A DNA stretch of 64,000 bases, from contig NZ_CP102268.1 in assembly GCF_025148285.1 (NCBI RefSeq), forward strand, positions 1,910,001 through 1,974,000. The letters run 5' to 3'. The DNA comes from Marvinbryantia formatexigens DSM 14469 (GTDB lineage: Bacteria > Bacillota > Clostridia > Lachnospirales > Lachnospiraceae). Shown piece by piece: positions 8,822 through 16,832 of the stretch. The notes below the pieces were generated by a model that was given only the letters and a program-made list of their open reading frames with translations, was not told the DNA's origin and searched no databases. The position numbers were made by a program, and so were the translations under genes. Numbering within the stretch: the stretch's first letter is position 1; every line of letters begins with the position of its first letter.

Positions 8822-9601
8822 ATGAAATTACTGATTATCCGTCATGGAGACCCGGATTACGAACACGATACCCTGACAGAGCGCGGCTGGGAGGAAGCAA
8901 AAATTCTTGCCACACGCCTTGCCCCAATGGATATTAAAGATATCTATGTTTCTATTCTCGGCAGAGCGCGCGATACCGCTTCCTGCACTTTAAAGGCAAT
9001 GAACCGCACAGCTACAGCAATATGTGACTGGATGCAGGAATTTCCGGCAATTCCGGAATTTAAGGAAGGAAATCCGCTCCTTTCTGCGTATCCGGACATC
9101 CGCCAGCGTGAGGACGGAGTCCTCCGTCCCCCGGTTATATGGGACATTCTGCCCTCCTACTGGACACAGCACGAAGAATACTATCACAAAAACAACTGGA
9201 GACAAAGTGAAATCTGTGCTCACAGTAATATGGAACAATGCTACGATTATGTCACAAAGAGTTTTGATGCACTGCTTGCGGAGCACGGCTATGAGCGCTG
9301 CGGCAATTTGTACCATGTCACACATGCAAATACCGACACGCTGGCATTTTTCTGCCACTTTGGTCTGGAATGCGTCCTGCTCTCCCACCTGCTGGGGATT
9401 TCTCCGTTCCCGCTCTGGCACGGGACAGCCTTTGCACCGACCAGCGTAAGTACCATTTATACAGAAGAGCGCCAGAAGGGCATTGCTTCCTTCCGCGCAG
9501 CGCAGCTCGGCGATATCTCCCACCTTTATAAGGCAGGCATGGAGCCTTCATTCTCTGCCCGTTTTTGTGAGACATACGACGACCAGTCGCAGCGCCACTA
9601 A
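8822..9601 (+). CDS. Histidine phosphatase family protein
   Basis: Cytoplasmic protein of 259 residues in the phosphoglycerate-mutase-like (histidine phosphatase) superfamily. The N-terminal RHGDPDYE motif holds the histidine that becomes phosphorylated (residue 8); SILGRARDTA provides the second phosphate-binding arginine, and HVTHANTD near residue 170 the second catalytic histidine. The substrate cannot be predicted from sequence. The start is fixed by AAGAGGAGAG about 9 bases upstream of ATG at 8822. It is transcribed alone, divergent from the decarboxylase, and followed by a minisatellite. Confidence 0.85.
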   Translation: MKLLIIRHGDPDYEHDTLTERGWEEAKILATRLAPMDIKDIYVSILGRARDTASCTLKAMNRTATAICDWMQEFPAIPEFKEGNPLLSAYPDIRQREDGVLRPPVIWDILPSYWTQHEEYYHKNNWRQSEICAHSNMEQCYDYVTKSFDALLAEHGYERCGNLYHVTHANTDTLAFFCHFGLECVLLSHLLGISPFPLWHGTAFAPTSVSTIYTEERQKGIASFRAAQLGDISHLYKAGMEPSFSARFCETYDDQSQRH

Positions 9602-9675
9602 AAAACATCCACCGGACGTTTTTGTCGTATGCATGGCAACTAAATCCGGTACGCGATTTCATGTCTGGCTGCGCA

Positions 9676-9884
9676 TCCTGTTGCACGGATCATGTCCTGC
9701 TACATGGTCCGTGTCCTGCTGCCTGGTCCGTGTCCTGCCGCCTGGTCCACGCCCTGCTGCATGGTCCGTATCCTGCCGCCTGGTCCGTATCCTGCCGCCT
9801 GGTCCGTATCCTGCCGCCTGGTTCACGCCCTGCTGCCTGGTCCGTGTCCTGCCGCCTGGTCCACGCCCTGCTGCATGGTCCGCG
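9676..9884. repeat. Eleven-copy 19-bp minisatellite
   Basis: Eleven head-to-tail units of 19 bp, consensus TCCTGCYGCCTGGTCCGTR, run without interruption from 9676 to 9884. Substitutions alternate between a few variants (CTGCATGG or CCGCCTGG), as expected from unequal exchange. Because 19 is not a multiple of three, all frames read through as Pro/Leu/Val repeats on both strands, but none has a ribosome site or a normal codon pattern, so it is treated as non-coding. It fills most of the 370-base gap between the histidine phosphatase and the MATE exporter. Confidence 0.9.
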
Positions 9885-9971
9885 TCCCGCTGCGCCGCCT
9901 CGTCCAGCGTGTTGTGCCATTATAATACGACGCGCAGCAGACATTTTCTTATTTTTCAGAGGTTTTGCATT

Positions 9972-11330
9972 ATGTTTAAAACTAATAAAAAAGATACCTT
10001 TTACAGACAGATTTTTCATCTTACACTGCCGATTGTTCTCCAGAACCTTCTGAGCGCCGCCGTCAGCTCTGCTGATGTGGTGATGCTCAACAGCGTCGGG
10101 CAGTCCGCTATCTCAGCCGTCTCGCTGGCATCCCAGTATACCAGCGTATTTTTTATGATTCTGTATGGCCTCGGCACTGGAGTTACCATGCTGAGCGCCC
10201 AGTACTGGGGCAAAAAAGATATTCATGCCATTGAATTGATTCAGGGAATCGCACTCCGCTTTGCCATTGCGATTGCGGCGCTTTTTGCTGTCTGTGCACT
10301 GACGATTCCGCGGCAGATGATGACACTTTTTACAAATGATGCCGAGCTGATTACGCTTGGCACCTCGTACCTGCGCATTGTCAGCTTCAGCTATTTATTC
10401 TGGTGCTTTTGTGAGGTTTACCTTGCTTCGCTGCGCAGCGTAGAGCGGGTAACCATCAGCACGGCACTGAATGCACTGGCGCTCGGTCTGAATGTCTGCC
10501 TGAACGCCGTATTTATTTTTGGTCTCTTCGGCGCGCCGGAGCTTGGCGTTGCCGGAGTCGCGCTTGCAACCAGTATCGCACGCGGTGTCGAGCTTCTCTG
10601 CTGTCTGATTGTCTCAAAAACATCAGGAGACGTCCGGCTGCGCTTTTCTTACATATTTGTGCGCAACAAAGTGCTGTTTCATGATTTTGTGCATCTTTCC
10701 CTGCCAGCCCTCGGAAACGATCTGGTCTGGAGCGTCGCTTTTTCCATGTACTCCGTTATTCTCGGACACCTCGGAAGCGACATGGTAGCCGCCAACTCTA
10801 TCGTTGTAGTTGTCCGTAACTTTGCTACCGTCTTCTGCTACGGGCTTGCCAGCGTTTCCACCATCTGGCTCGGCAGACAAATCGGAGAAGGAAATATGGA
10901 AGCGGCAAAAAAAGACGCCAGCCGCCTTGTCCGGCTGTCTGTCTTTGCCGGAATCCTTGGCGGCATCTTTGTCCTGGTTGCATCGCCGTTTGTGCTGAAA
11001 TACGCTTCGCTCACAGAACAGGCAATGCATTACTTAAAGTATATGTTGCTTATGAATACCTATTATATTACGGGCACCGCTTTAAATACCACTCTGATTG
11101 CCGGTGTCTTCCGTGCCGGCGGAGACAGCCGCTTCGGATTTATCTGTGATGCGATTGATATGTGGGTATATGCGGTTCCACTCGGTTTTATTTCTGCATT
11201 TGTGCTGAAGCTGCCGCATCTTGTAGTATATTTCCTGCTCTGTACAGATGAATTTGTAAAATGGCCCTGGGTCATCCGGCACTACCGCAGCTATAAATGG
11301 CTGCACAATGTCACAAAAAAATACGAGTAA
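9972..11330 (+). CDS. MATE family multidrug/metabolite efflux transporter
   Basis: Integral membrane exporter of 452 residues with about 12 transmembrane helices in two related halves, a typical MATE size. Family signatures include PIVLQNLLSAAVSSADVVML at the N-terminus and GAPELGVAGVALATSIARG near residue 190. MATE proteins exchange drugs or metabolites for sodium or protons; the cargo here is unknown. ATG at 9972 has AGAGG about 9 bases upstream; the open frame extends upstream through the minisatellite but that part is not protein-like. A strong hairpin terminator follows at 11352. Confidence 0.92.
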   Translation: MFKTNKKDTFYRQIFHLTLPIVLQNLLSAAVSSADVVMLNSVGQSAISAVSLASQYTSVFFMILYGLGTGVTMLSAQYWGKKDIHAIELIQGIALRFAIAIAALFAVCALTIPRQMMTLFTNDAELITLGTSYLRIVSFSYLFWCFCEVYLASLRSVERVTISTALNALALGLNVCLNAVFIFGLFGAPELGVAGVALATSIARGVELLCCLIVSKTSGDVRLRFSYIFVRNKVLFHDFVHLSLPALGNDLVWSVAFSMYSVILGHLGSDMVAANSIVVVVRNFATVFCYGLASVSTIWLGRQIGEGNMEAAKKDASRLVRLSVFAGILGGIFVLVASPFVLKYASLTEQAMHYLKYMLLMNTYYITGTALNTTLIAGVFRAGGDSRFGFICDAIDMWVYAVPLGFISAFVLKLPHLVVYFLLCTDEFVKWPWVIRHYRSYKWLHNVTKKYE

Positions 11331-11351
11331 AACCCAGACGTCCCAAACATA

Positions 11352-11405
11352 AATAAGAGTACATCCTGCCGCAGATAAACCGGTAAGATGTACTCTTATT
11401 GTTTT
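11352..11405 (+). terminator. Terminator between the convergent MATE and YibE/F genes
   Basis: A perfect 14-bp stem (AATAAGAGTACATC at 11352-11365 pairing with 11387-11400) closes a 21-base loop and is followed by GTTTTT. It lies 22 bases after the MATE stop. Confidence 0.8.
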
Positions 11406-11445
11406 TCCATTTTTGTTCTGATTCTTTTTCAGCCTGTTCCCCAGG

Positions 11446-12678
11446 TTATATTTCTGATTGTATTTCTGATTGTATTTCTGTTTGTTTTTCTGTTTGTGTT
11501 TCTATTTGTGTTTCCGCTGTCTCTGTTGTTTCCTTCCCTTTTTCTTTCCGTCCCGCCAGCACCAGTCCGCTTGTCAGCGCGGTAAACGGCGCAACCGTTA
11601 CCAATCCAAAACTGCCGACCAGCGTATCCAGAATTTCCGATGAAATATACTTATAATTTAAGATGTTATCCAGCGGCGTTCCCTGTGCCATAAATACCAT
11701 CAGAAGCGCAATACTGCCGCCGGAATATGCAAGCAGCAGCGTGGTCGTCATAGTTCCCATCGCAGCTCTGCCAACAGTCATACCAGAGAGAATCGCCTCT
11801 TTTTTGCTGATATCCGGCTTTTTCAGAACAACCTCCTGCACTGCGCTGGTAATATCGACCGCCAGGTCCATCACCGCGCCGGATGCCCCGATAAAAATGC
11901 TCGCCATAAAAATCTGCGTCAGATTCAGATGCTCGTATCCGCTGTAAATCAAGCTCTCCGAGTTACTCATGATTGCTCCGTGAATGCGAAATGCATTGGT
12001 AAAAACAATACCGAGCACGCAGGTTGTCAGGATTCCCAGGAACGAACCCGACACTGCCGCAAAGGAGCGACGGTCAAATCCATATACCAGCGTGATTATC
12101 ATGATTGTCAGAAACAATATGATGCCCAGTCCAAGAAGCACCGGATTCAGACCATTTAAATATGCGGGAACCAGTATTTTCCATATCGTCAGCACCGTTA
12201 AAACAAAGGAAAGAATCGCCCGGATACCGCTCACTCCGGCAAATACAAAAAGTAACAATACAAAGCACCCTGCCAGAATTGCCTCTTTATCAATGCGGTA
12301 ATGGTCAATCAGATTAACAGAGAGAATTTCTTCTCCCTTATGGCTGATTACTACCAGGACACGGTCGCCCGGCACAAAAATTTTATCCGTCTGCAGGGAA
12401 CCGGTCAGCATATTGACACCCTCCGCCTCCTGCCCTTTAAACATACCGCCTTCAAATCGTACCACGCAGCTCTGCTCTCCGGATTTAATCAGTCCGGTAC
12501 TGATGATTTTGCTGTCGTCTACAGAAACCACCTCCGCACTGCAGCGCTCTGTTCCTTTATAGATAACCGCATCCTCATATCCGGTTGGCAGAAATAAAAG
12601 AACCGCTATCAGCAGGAGGCTGAATACAACCGGAAGCTGATAGCTGATTCCTTTCTTTTTCTTTGAAAAAAGCTTCAC
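11446..12678 (-). CDS. YibE/F family membrane protein, downstream of alkaline phosphatase
   Basis: Second YibE/F protein of the window, about 410 residues: one N-terminal anchor, an extracytoplasmic region of about 100 residues and seven or so helices. It shares the motifs GAVMDLAVD, LSGMTVGRAAMGTMTTTLLL and GGS with the protein at 4063-5175 and is clearly a paralogue, though diverged. The tail (last 30 residues) is a Glu/Thr/Gln/Ile repeat (TEIQSEIQSEI) coded by a degenerate 12-18 bp repeat, probably a late addition. The GTG at 12678 follows GGAG by 7 bases within the end of phoA; a GTG at 12693 is the alternative. Overlap with phoA indicates co-translation. Function unknown. Confidence 0.87.
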   Translation of the reverse strand: MKLFSKKKKGISYQLPVVFSLLLIAVLLFLPTGYEDAVIYKGTERCSAEVVSVDDSKIISTGLIKSGEQSCVVRFEGGMFKGQEAEGVNMLTGSLQTDKIFVPGDRVLVVISHKGEEILSVNLIDHYRIDKEAILAGCFVLLLFVFAGVSGIRAILSFVLTVLTIWKILVPAYLNGLNPVLLGLGIILFLTIMIITLVYGFDRRSFAAVSGSFLGILTTCVLGIVFTNAFRIHGAIMSNSESLIYSGYEHLNLTQIFMASIFIGASGAVMDLAVDITSAVQEVVLKKPDISKKEAILSGMTVGRAAMGTMTTTLLLAYSGGSIALLMVFMAQGTPLDNILNYKYISSEILDTLVGSFGLVTVAPFTALTSGLVLAGRKEKGKETTETAETQIETQTEKQTEIQSEIQSEI

Positions 12679-12682
12679 CAGG

Positions 12683-14182
12683 TTACTCCACACCTGTCAG
12701 GGCTGCCATATTATTGTAGATATCCGTGTTGTCGTAGTAGCCCTCAAATAAATCCTGTCCTGCACCCATTGCAAATACCGGAACCGGAAGGCCAGTATGT
12801 GCATAAGAGGAGAAGCTGATGCCGGATTTGTTGTTTAAAATATGTGTGATGGTTACAGAAAGCGGCTCGTAGGTTCCGTACAGAAGATACTCTTCCTGTG
12901 TCATTTCATCCTTCTTGGAAGAACCGGTTTCCAGTGTTCTGTTATATGCATCCTCCAGCTTTCCATACTCATAATCAGTAAGTACCAGTTTGGAATCCTC
13001 AGTCGCATCCGGGTCATCTGCCGTCATCAGTCCGAAGTTCTCTTTAATATCCTTCAGCACATCCTCAAACGGAGTCTGGTTTTCCTTATAACCTGCCACA
13101 TAATCCGAATCAAACTTTGCGTAGGAAATCTTCTGGTTCGTCAGGTTTGTGAGATATGTATCATAATCTGTACCCGCAAAGCCGATTGTCAGACCGCCGG
13201 TTTCGTGGTCGCCTGTTACCAGAATCAGCGTTTCATCCGGATGCTCATTGTAAAATGCTACTGCGCTTTCTACCGCTTCACTTAATGCCTGTGTATCATT
13301 GATAGTTGAGCCTGCATCGTTTGCATGACATGCCCAGTCAATCTTTCCGCCTTCTACCATCATGAAGAAGCCTGTCTCGTTATCAAGTACCTCAATGCCC
13401 TTGTCCACATAATCTTTAAGCTGCCATTCTCCGTCTGCCGCGTCTACATCATAGGACATTGCATTACCGTCTGCCAGCGTCTCCGCAACGACAATCGCCT
13501 TGCCATCCTCAGCCGTCAGAGCCGCTGCTTCCTCCTGCGTCCGGATTACTTTATAGCCTGCATTTTCTGCTACCTGATATGCATCTTCCTTCGGGTCGTC
13601 CTCTTTTCCAGTCGGGTCAAGCAGCGCGCCGCCTGCAAAATAGTCGAATCCGCTCTCTGTCAGCTCCATAGAAATATCATAATAGCTGTTTCTGGATGCC
13701 TGGTGTGCATAAAATGCCGCCGGAGTTGCATGGTTCAGGTTTACGGTCGTCACAATACCAATCTTATAATCTTTCTGTGCTTTCAGCTTTTCCGCAATCG
13801 TCTCAAAAGGAATCGTCATGGTTGTATCCATATTGATGGTTCCGCTGTAGGTCTTGTTTCCTGTCGCGATAGAAGTTGCCGTCGACGCAGAATCCGGTGC
13901 AAATGAGGTGCTGTCAAAGGTCTGCGCTGTGCCGACTACCGGAAAATTCATGAAAGAGAGCGCTGATGTCTCAATTCCTCCGTCGCTCGCGGTGGTTCCA
14001 AGATAATCTGCAGTCGTCTGAATCTGCGGAAAACTCATACCGTCTCCGATAAACAGGAAAATGTACTTCGGTGCTGCAACCGTTTCCTCTGCTGCTCCCA
14101 CACCAACCGCCGGGATGCCCGCAATCGTCGGAACTGCCATGCACATTGATAATAACATTGCTGTGATCTGCTTTTTCTTCAT
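12683..14182 (-). CDS. phoA: Secreted alkaline phosphatase
   Basis: Exported alkaline phosphatase of 499 residues. A signal peptide (about 1-31, ending GVGAA) precedes the catalytic domain. The first metal aspartate is in FIGDGMS, the nucleophilic serine in PDSASTATSIATGN (near residue 98), later metal ligands in VTGDHETGG and in the C-terminal YAHTGLPVP. It releases inorganic phosphate from monoesters outside the membrane. Two adjacent ATG codons are possible; the second has the better 5-base distance to AGGAGG. The YibE/F gene overlaps its end. Three PhoP-type half-sites lie about 150 bases upstream, so phosphate-starvation control is expected. Confidence 0.94.
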   Translation of the reverse strand: MKKKQITAMLLSMCMAVPTIAGIPAVGVGAAEETVAAPKYIFLFIGDGMSFPQIQTTADYLGTTASDGGIETSALSFMNFPVVGTAQTFDSTSFAPDSASTATSIATGNKTYSGTINMDTTMTIPFETIAEKLKAQKDYKIGIVTTVNLNHATPAAFYAHQASRNSYYDISMELTESGFDYFAGGALLDPTGKEDDPKEDAYQVAENAGYKVIRTQEEAAALTAEDGKAIVVAETLADGNAMSYDVDAADGEWQLKDYVDKGIEVLDNETGFFMMVEGGKIDWACHANDAGSTINDTQALSEAVESAVAFYNEHPDETLILVTGDHETGGLTIGFAGTDYDTYLTNLTNQKISYAKFDSDYVAGYKENQTPFEDVLKDIKENFGLMTADDPDATEDSKLVLTDYEYGKLEDAYNRTLETGSSKKDEMTQEEYLLYGTYEPLSVTITHILNNKSGISFSSYAHTGLPVPVFAMGAGQDLFEGYYDNTDIYNNMAALTGVE

Positions 14183-14314
14183 CATATCCTCCTAAAATAT
14201 TGTTTTTGCGCATATACACCGCTCCCTGGAAGCTCAGATATCCTTCGTGTGTCTGTCACATATTGCTGTGTTCTGCGCTCTGTACAATATTATTTTAGTG
14301 ATATTTTGTAAACT

Positions 14315-14357
14315 TCAATATCAGCAGACTGTAAATGTCTCGTAAAAAATGTGTAAC
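14315..14357 (-). promoter_or_regulatory. Candidate PhoP box and promoter of phoA-YibE/F
   Basis: Minus strand: GTTACA (14357-14352), TTTACG (14346-14341) and TTTACA (14335-14330), each 11 bp apart, then 9 bases (GTCTGCTGA), then TATTGA (14320-14315) as a -10-like hexamer. This is the same arrangement as at 6874-6916, where the 9-base linker GGGCTGCTG is also similar. The layout matches known Gram-positive PhoP sites. Confidence 0.68.
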
Positions 14358-14372
14358 GCTAATTCCGCAAAA

Positions 14373-14530
14373 ATATAGCAGAGTAAAACATGCCGGCACT
14401 CTTCATAAAGTATATCACCGTAAAACATACCGGTACGCTCCAAAAAGTATATCACCGTAAAACATACCGGTACGCTCCAAAAAGCATATCACCGTAAAAC
14501 ATATCGGTACGCTCCAAAAAGCATATCAGC
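14373..14530. repeat. 37-bp tandem repeat
   Basis: Units of exactly 37 bp start at 14410, 14447 and 14484, with a decayed unit before (14373) and a truncated one after (14521). The core contains ATATCACCGTAAAACATA and ends in a run of five A. There are no spacers, so this is not CRISPR. It lies between the phoA promoter and the end of the ABC permease gene; with the PhoP box it accounts for most of the 14183-14533 gap. Confidence 0.85.
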
Positions 14531-14533
14531 ATG

Positions 14534-15676
14534 TTACTGCGACAGCAGCCCCGCCAGAAGCAGCATAGTAAACGGGACAAGATACTTTCTGGGATGATGC
14601 CAAAGGTCACTTTCTGTTTTCCAGCTGCGGATGGGCAGCGCCCATTCCAGAAGAACCGACAGGACAGCACTCTGCAAAGCAAACAAAACAGCCATGCCTG
14701 CATCTGCCAAAGTGACCCCGCCGTTCACAAGCTGCCAGCCGCAAAGATAAATACCCGATACAAATCCGTTGACGATAAAAATAAACAGACAGTATCTGCC
14801 GAAAAAACGGATGCCCTGGTCTGGAAGAACACGGATTGCCTGCTCCAGATTCGTGTCTGCGGACAGCAGCGTACAGATGGGTGTGTTCAGACAGAGAACT
14901 GCAAATCCAAAAGGCAGCATATTCAGACCGTGGATTTCTCCGAATAAATACGGCAGAAAACAGGCAGCCGCGCAAAGCCCCGCCGTATTAATACAATAAC
15001 TTTTATCCGCCATCAGATACCGCATCAGATATATCGTAAGCCCTCCCGCACGCCCTGTGTATCTGACAGTTTTTTCGACTGCGGAAGTATGAAGAAAATC
15101 GCCGGCGTCCACAGAATACAGATACCATATTGCGCCCGCCATACTTACCAGATCCGCGGTCATTATCGCGGCAGTCTGCCGGATACATAAAATTACAGTC
15201 AGGATACATACCGTCAGAAAAACGGGCAACATCACTTTTCTTTTCCGGAACATCAGAAAGAAAATCGGCGTGACTGCACACGCCATGCAGCCGCAAAGCA
15301 GCGCCGCGCCAATCTCGGTTCCGCGCCAGTCTGCGGCAGCAAAAAACAGCGCCCATACCGGCAACGTTTTCGTAAGCAGTGCATATGCGCCCAGCACTGT
15401 TATATAGGAAAAAACCAGACTGCGGTTTTCCAGCGGCAGCATAAGCATCCCCCGCAGGGTTTCCATGTGCCGGGTGCCATTCAGCAGCTGCCACATAATT
15501 CCCGCCGTAAACAGGGCTGATGTGAAATAAAGAATAAACGGAGCAATTTTCAACTTCCACTCCCCGGCATAAACAGCGGCGAATACGACAACCGACGCCA
15601 GCAGACTGTTCCGGAGACTTTCATATCTGGCGCCGGATAATTGTTTAAACAGGGCTTTCATATTTTTCACAGTCAT
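14534..15676 (-). CDS. ABC exporter membrane subunit (uncharacterised)
   Basis: Membrane protein of 380 residues with about ten hydrophobic segments and a soluble N-terminus (MTVKNMKALFKQLSG). It matches no transporter subfamily that I can name. Its role as permease is inferred because its start lies inside the end of the ABC ATPase gene (32-base overlap, GGGAGG site 6 bases before ATG 15676). Substrate unknown. A 37-bp repeat array begins close to its stop codon. Confidence 0.72.
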   Translation of the reverse strand: MTVKNMKALFKQLSGARYESLRNSLLASVVVFAAVYAGEWKLKIAPFILYFTSALFTAGIMWQLLNGTRHMETLRGMLMLPLENRSLVFSYITVLGAYALLTKTLPVWALFFAAADWRGTEIGAALLCGCMACAVTPIFFLMFRKRKVMLPVFLTVCILTVILCIRQTAAIMTADLVSMAGAIWYLYSVDAGDFLHTSAVEKTVRYTGRAGGLTIYLMRYLMADKSYCINTAGLCAAACFLPYLFGEIHGLNMLPFGFAVLCLNTPICTLLSADTNLEQAIRVLPDQGIRFFGRYCLFIFIVNGFVSGIYLCGWQLVNGGVTLADAGMAVLFALQSAVLSVLLEWALPIRSWKTESDLWHHPRKYLVPFTMLLLAGLLSQ

Positions 15677-16367
15677 GCAATACCTCCCGGATGCTTCCGG
15701 CGGCAATTTCCCCGCCGGTAAATGTGCGGCTGATTTTTCCGTTCTCCAAAACCAGTACACGGTCTGAAGTCAGACAGATACTCTCAAGTATATGAGACGA
15801 AAACAGGATGGTTCCATATTGTTTATATTCTCCCATAAGCTGATACAGAAATTCCGTGCTTTGAAAATCAAGCCCGTTTACCGGTTCGTCCAGCAGGAGC
15901 AGTTCCGGATGCAGCGCAAACGCTGTAATCAGATAAACCTTTTTCCGGTTGCCGGTGGACAGCTCCTTCAGTAGAACATCGGTATATTCCTCAAAGTGAA
16001 ATCCACTTATCAGATAAGTGACATCCGGTGGCTTAATACCGTAGGAAGCCGCCGCATATGCCAGATATTCCCGGAAGGTAAAATAACGGAAAGATGAATC
16101 CTCCGCAAAAACAACGTACCTGCTGCGTTTAAACTCCCTGTCGCAAAACCGGAATTCCTTTCCGTTCCATGTTGCACTGTCTGCGTGAAAGCTTCGCAGC
16201 AGTCCCGCCATTGTTTTGATAAACGTTGTTTTTCCGGCTCCGTTCATGCCAATCAGTCCGACAACCTCCCCTGCTTCCAGGTCGAGCGAAAGCTGCGAAA
16301 TCACTGGATGGTCCGCCGTATACCAGACACTTAAATTTCTGAGCGAAAAAATATCTGCTTTATTCAT
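15645..16367 (-). CDS. ABC transporter ATP-binding protein
   Basis: ATPase of 240 residues: Walker A GMNGAGKTT near residues 38-46, signature LSTGNRKKV near 135, Walker B LLLDEPVNGLD near 155 and a switch histidine in SSHILES near 190. The signature LSTGN differs from the usual LSGGQ, as is common in single-substrate exporter ATPases of the ABC-2 class. ATG 16367 follows GAGG by 9 bases; the gene overlaps the permease downstream and is 11 bases from a small membrane protein gene upstream, giving a three-gene export operon. Confidence 0.9.
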   Translation of the reverse strand: MNKADIFSLRNLSVWYTADHPVISQLSLDLEAGEVVGLIGMNGAGKTTFIKTMAGLLRSFHADSATWNGKEFRFCDREFKRSRYVVFAEDSSFRYFTFREYLAYAAASYGIKPPDVTYLISGFHFEEYTDVLLKELSTGNRKKVYLITAFALHPELLLLDEPVNGLDFQSTEFLYQLMGEYKQYGTILFSSHILESICLTSDRVLVLENGKISRTFTGGEIAAGSIREVLHDCEKYESPV

Positions 16368-16378
16368 ACCACGCCGCC

Positions 16379-16543
16379 TCACTTTTTGTTTTCCTTTTTC
16401 CAGAGCGAATACGCAGAAAACAGAAATACTCCGCCAAGGACAAGGTAAAACAGTGCAAATGGAACATTCATTGTAACAATGCTGAAAATCATGCAGACGA
16501 TAAACACGATACCAAGTATCAAGCGAAAATAAAAATGTCTCAT
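16379..16543 (-). CDS. Small membrane protein of the ABC operon
   Basis: 54 residues, two closely spaced hydrophobic segments (about 5-21 and 25-44) and a basic tail KKENKK. An AGGAGG site lies 7 bases before ATG 16543, a strong sign that it is translated. It is the first gene of the operon with the ATPase and permease. I recognise no family; it could be an accessory subunit or an immunity-type peptide, both guesses. Confidence 0.7.
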   Translation of the reverse strand: MRHFYFRLILGIVFIVCMIFSIVTMNVPFALFYLVLGGVFLFSAYSLWKKENKK

Positions 16544-16615
16544 AAAAATCCTCCTCTTCTTATCAGAATGATGCATTTGTAGTTACACCCCAGCCGGTTC
16601 TGCGCTCCCGGAAAC

Positions 16616-16757
16616 TTTTGTTTCACGGAAATGTACGGGGTATTTCCCGTACACAGAAGTATGCAGAACAGTTTCCCGGCACAGAAATATGCGGGGCTAT
16701 TTTCCTAACGCAGGAACATATGGGGCTATTTCCCAGGCACAGAAAAATCATACTGCA
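16616..16757. repeat. Imperfect 29-bp tandem repeat
   Basis: Units beginning TTTCCC or TTTCCT start at 16643, 16672, 16701 and 16729 (spacing 29, 29, 28), with a decayed unit from 16616. They share a CACAGAA(A/G)TATGC-like centre. The array fills the gap between the small membrane protein gene and the terminator of the LytTR system. No coding sense is visible. Confidence 0.7.
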
Positions 16758-16800
16758 AAAACCTGCCGTCTGCGGCAATGTCCGCAAACGGCAGGTTTTT
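16757..16800 (-). terminator. Terminator of the LytTR two-component operon
   Basis: A perfect 13-bp stem (AAAAACCTGCCGT at 16757-16769 with 16788-16800), a loop with a small inner stem TGCGG/CCGCA, and T5/A5 ends on both strands, so it can act in both directions. It lies 33 bases beyond the kinase stop codon. Confidence 0.8.
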
Positions 16801-16832
16801 GTCCGTAAAATATATTAATGCGTCATGGAGAT

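Noticed and set aside
9483-9971. Open frame through the 19-bp array fused to the MATE gene, and similar frames on both strands
   Set aside because: The repeat gives Pro/Leu/Val periodic peptides in every frame; there is no ribosome site, and the MATE protein has a normal start at 9972.
14373-14530. CRISPR array
   Set aside because: The 37-bp units are directly joined without spacers and no cas genes are present.
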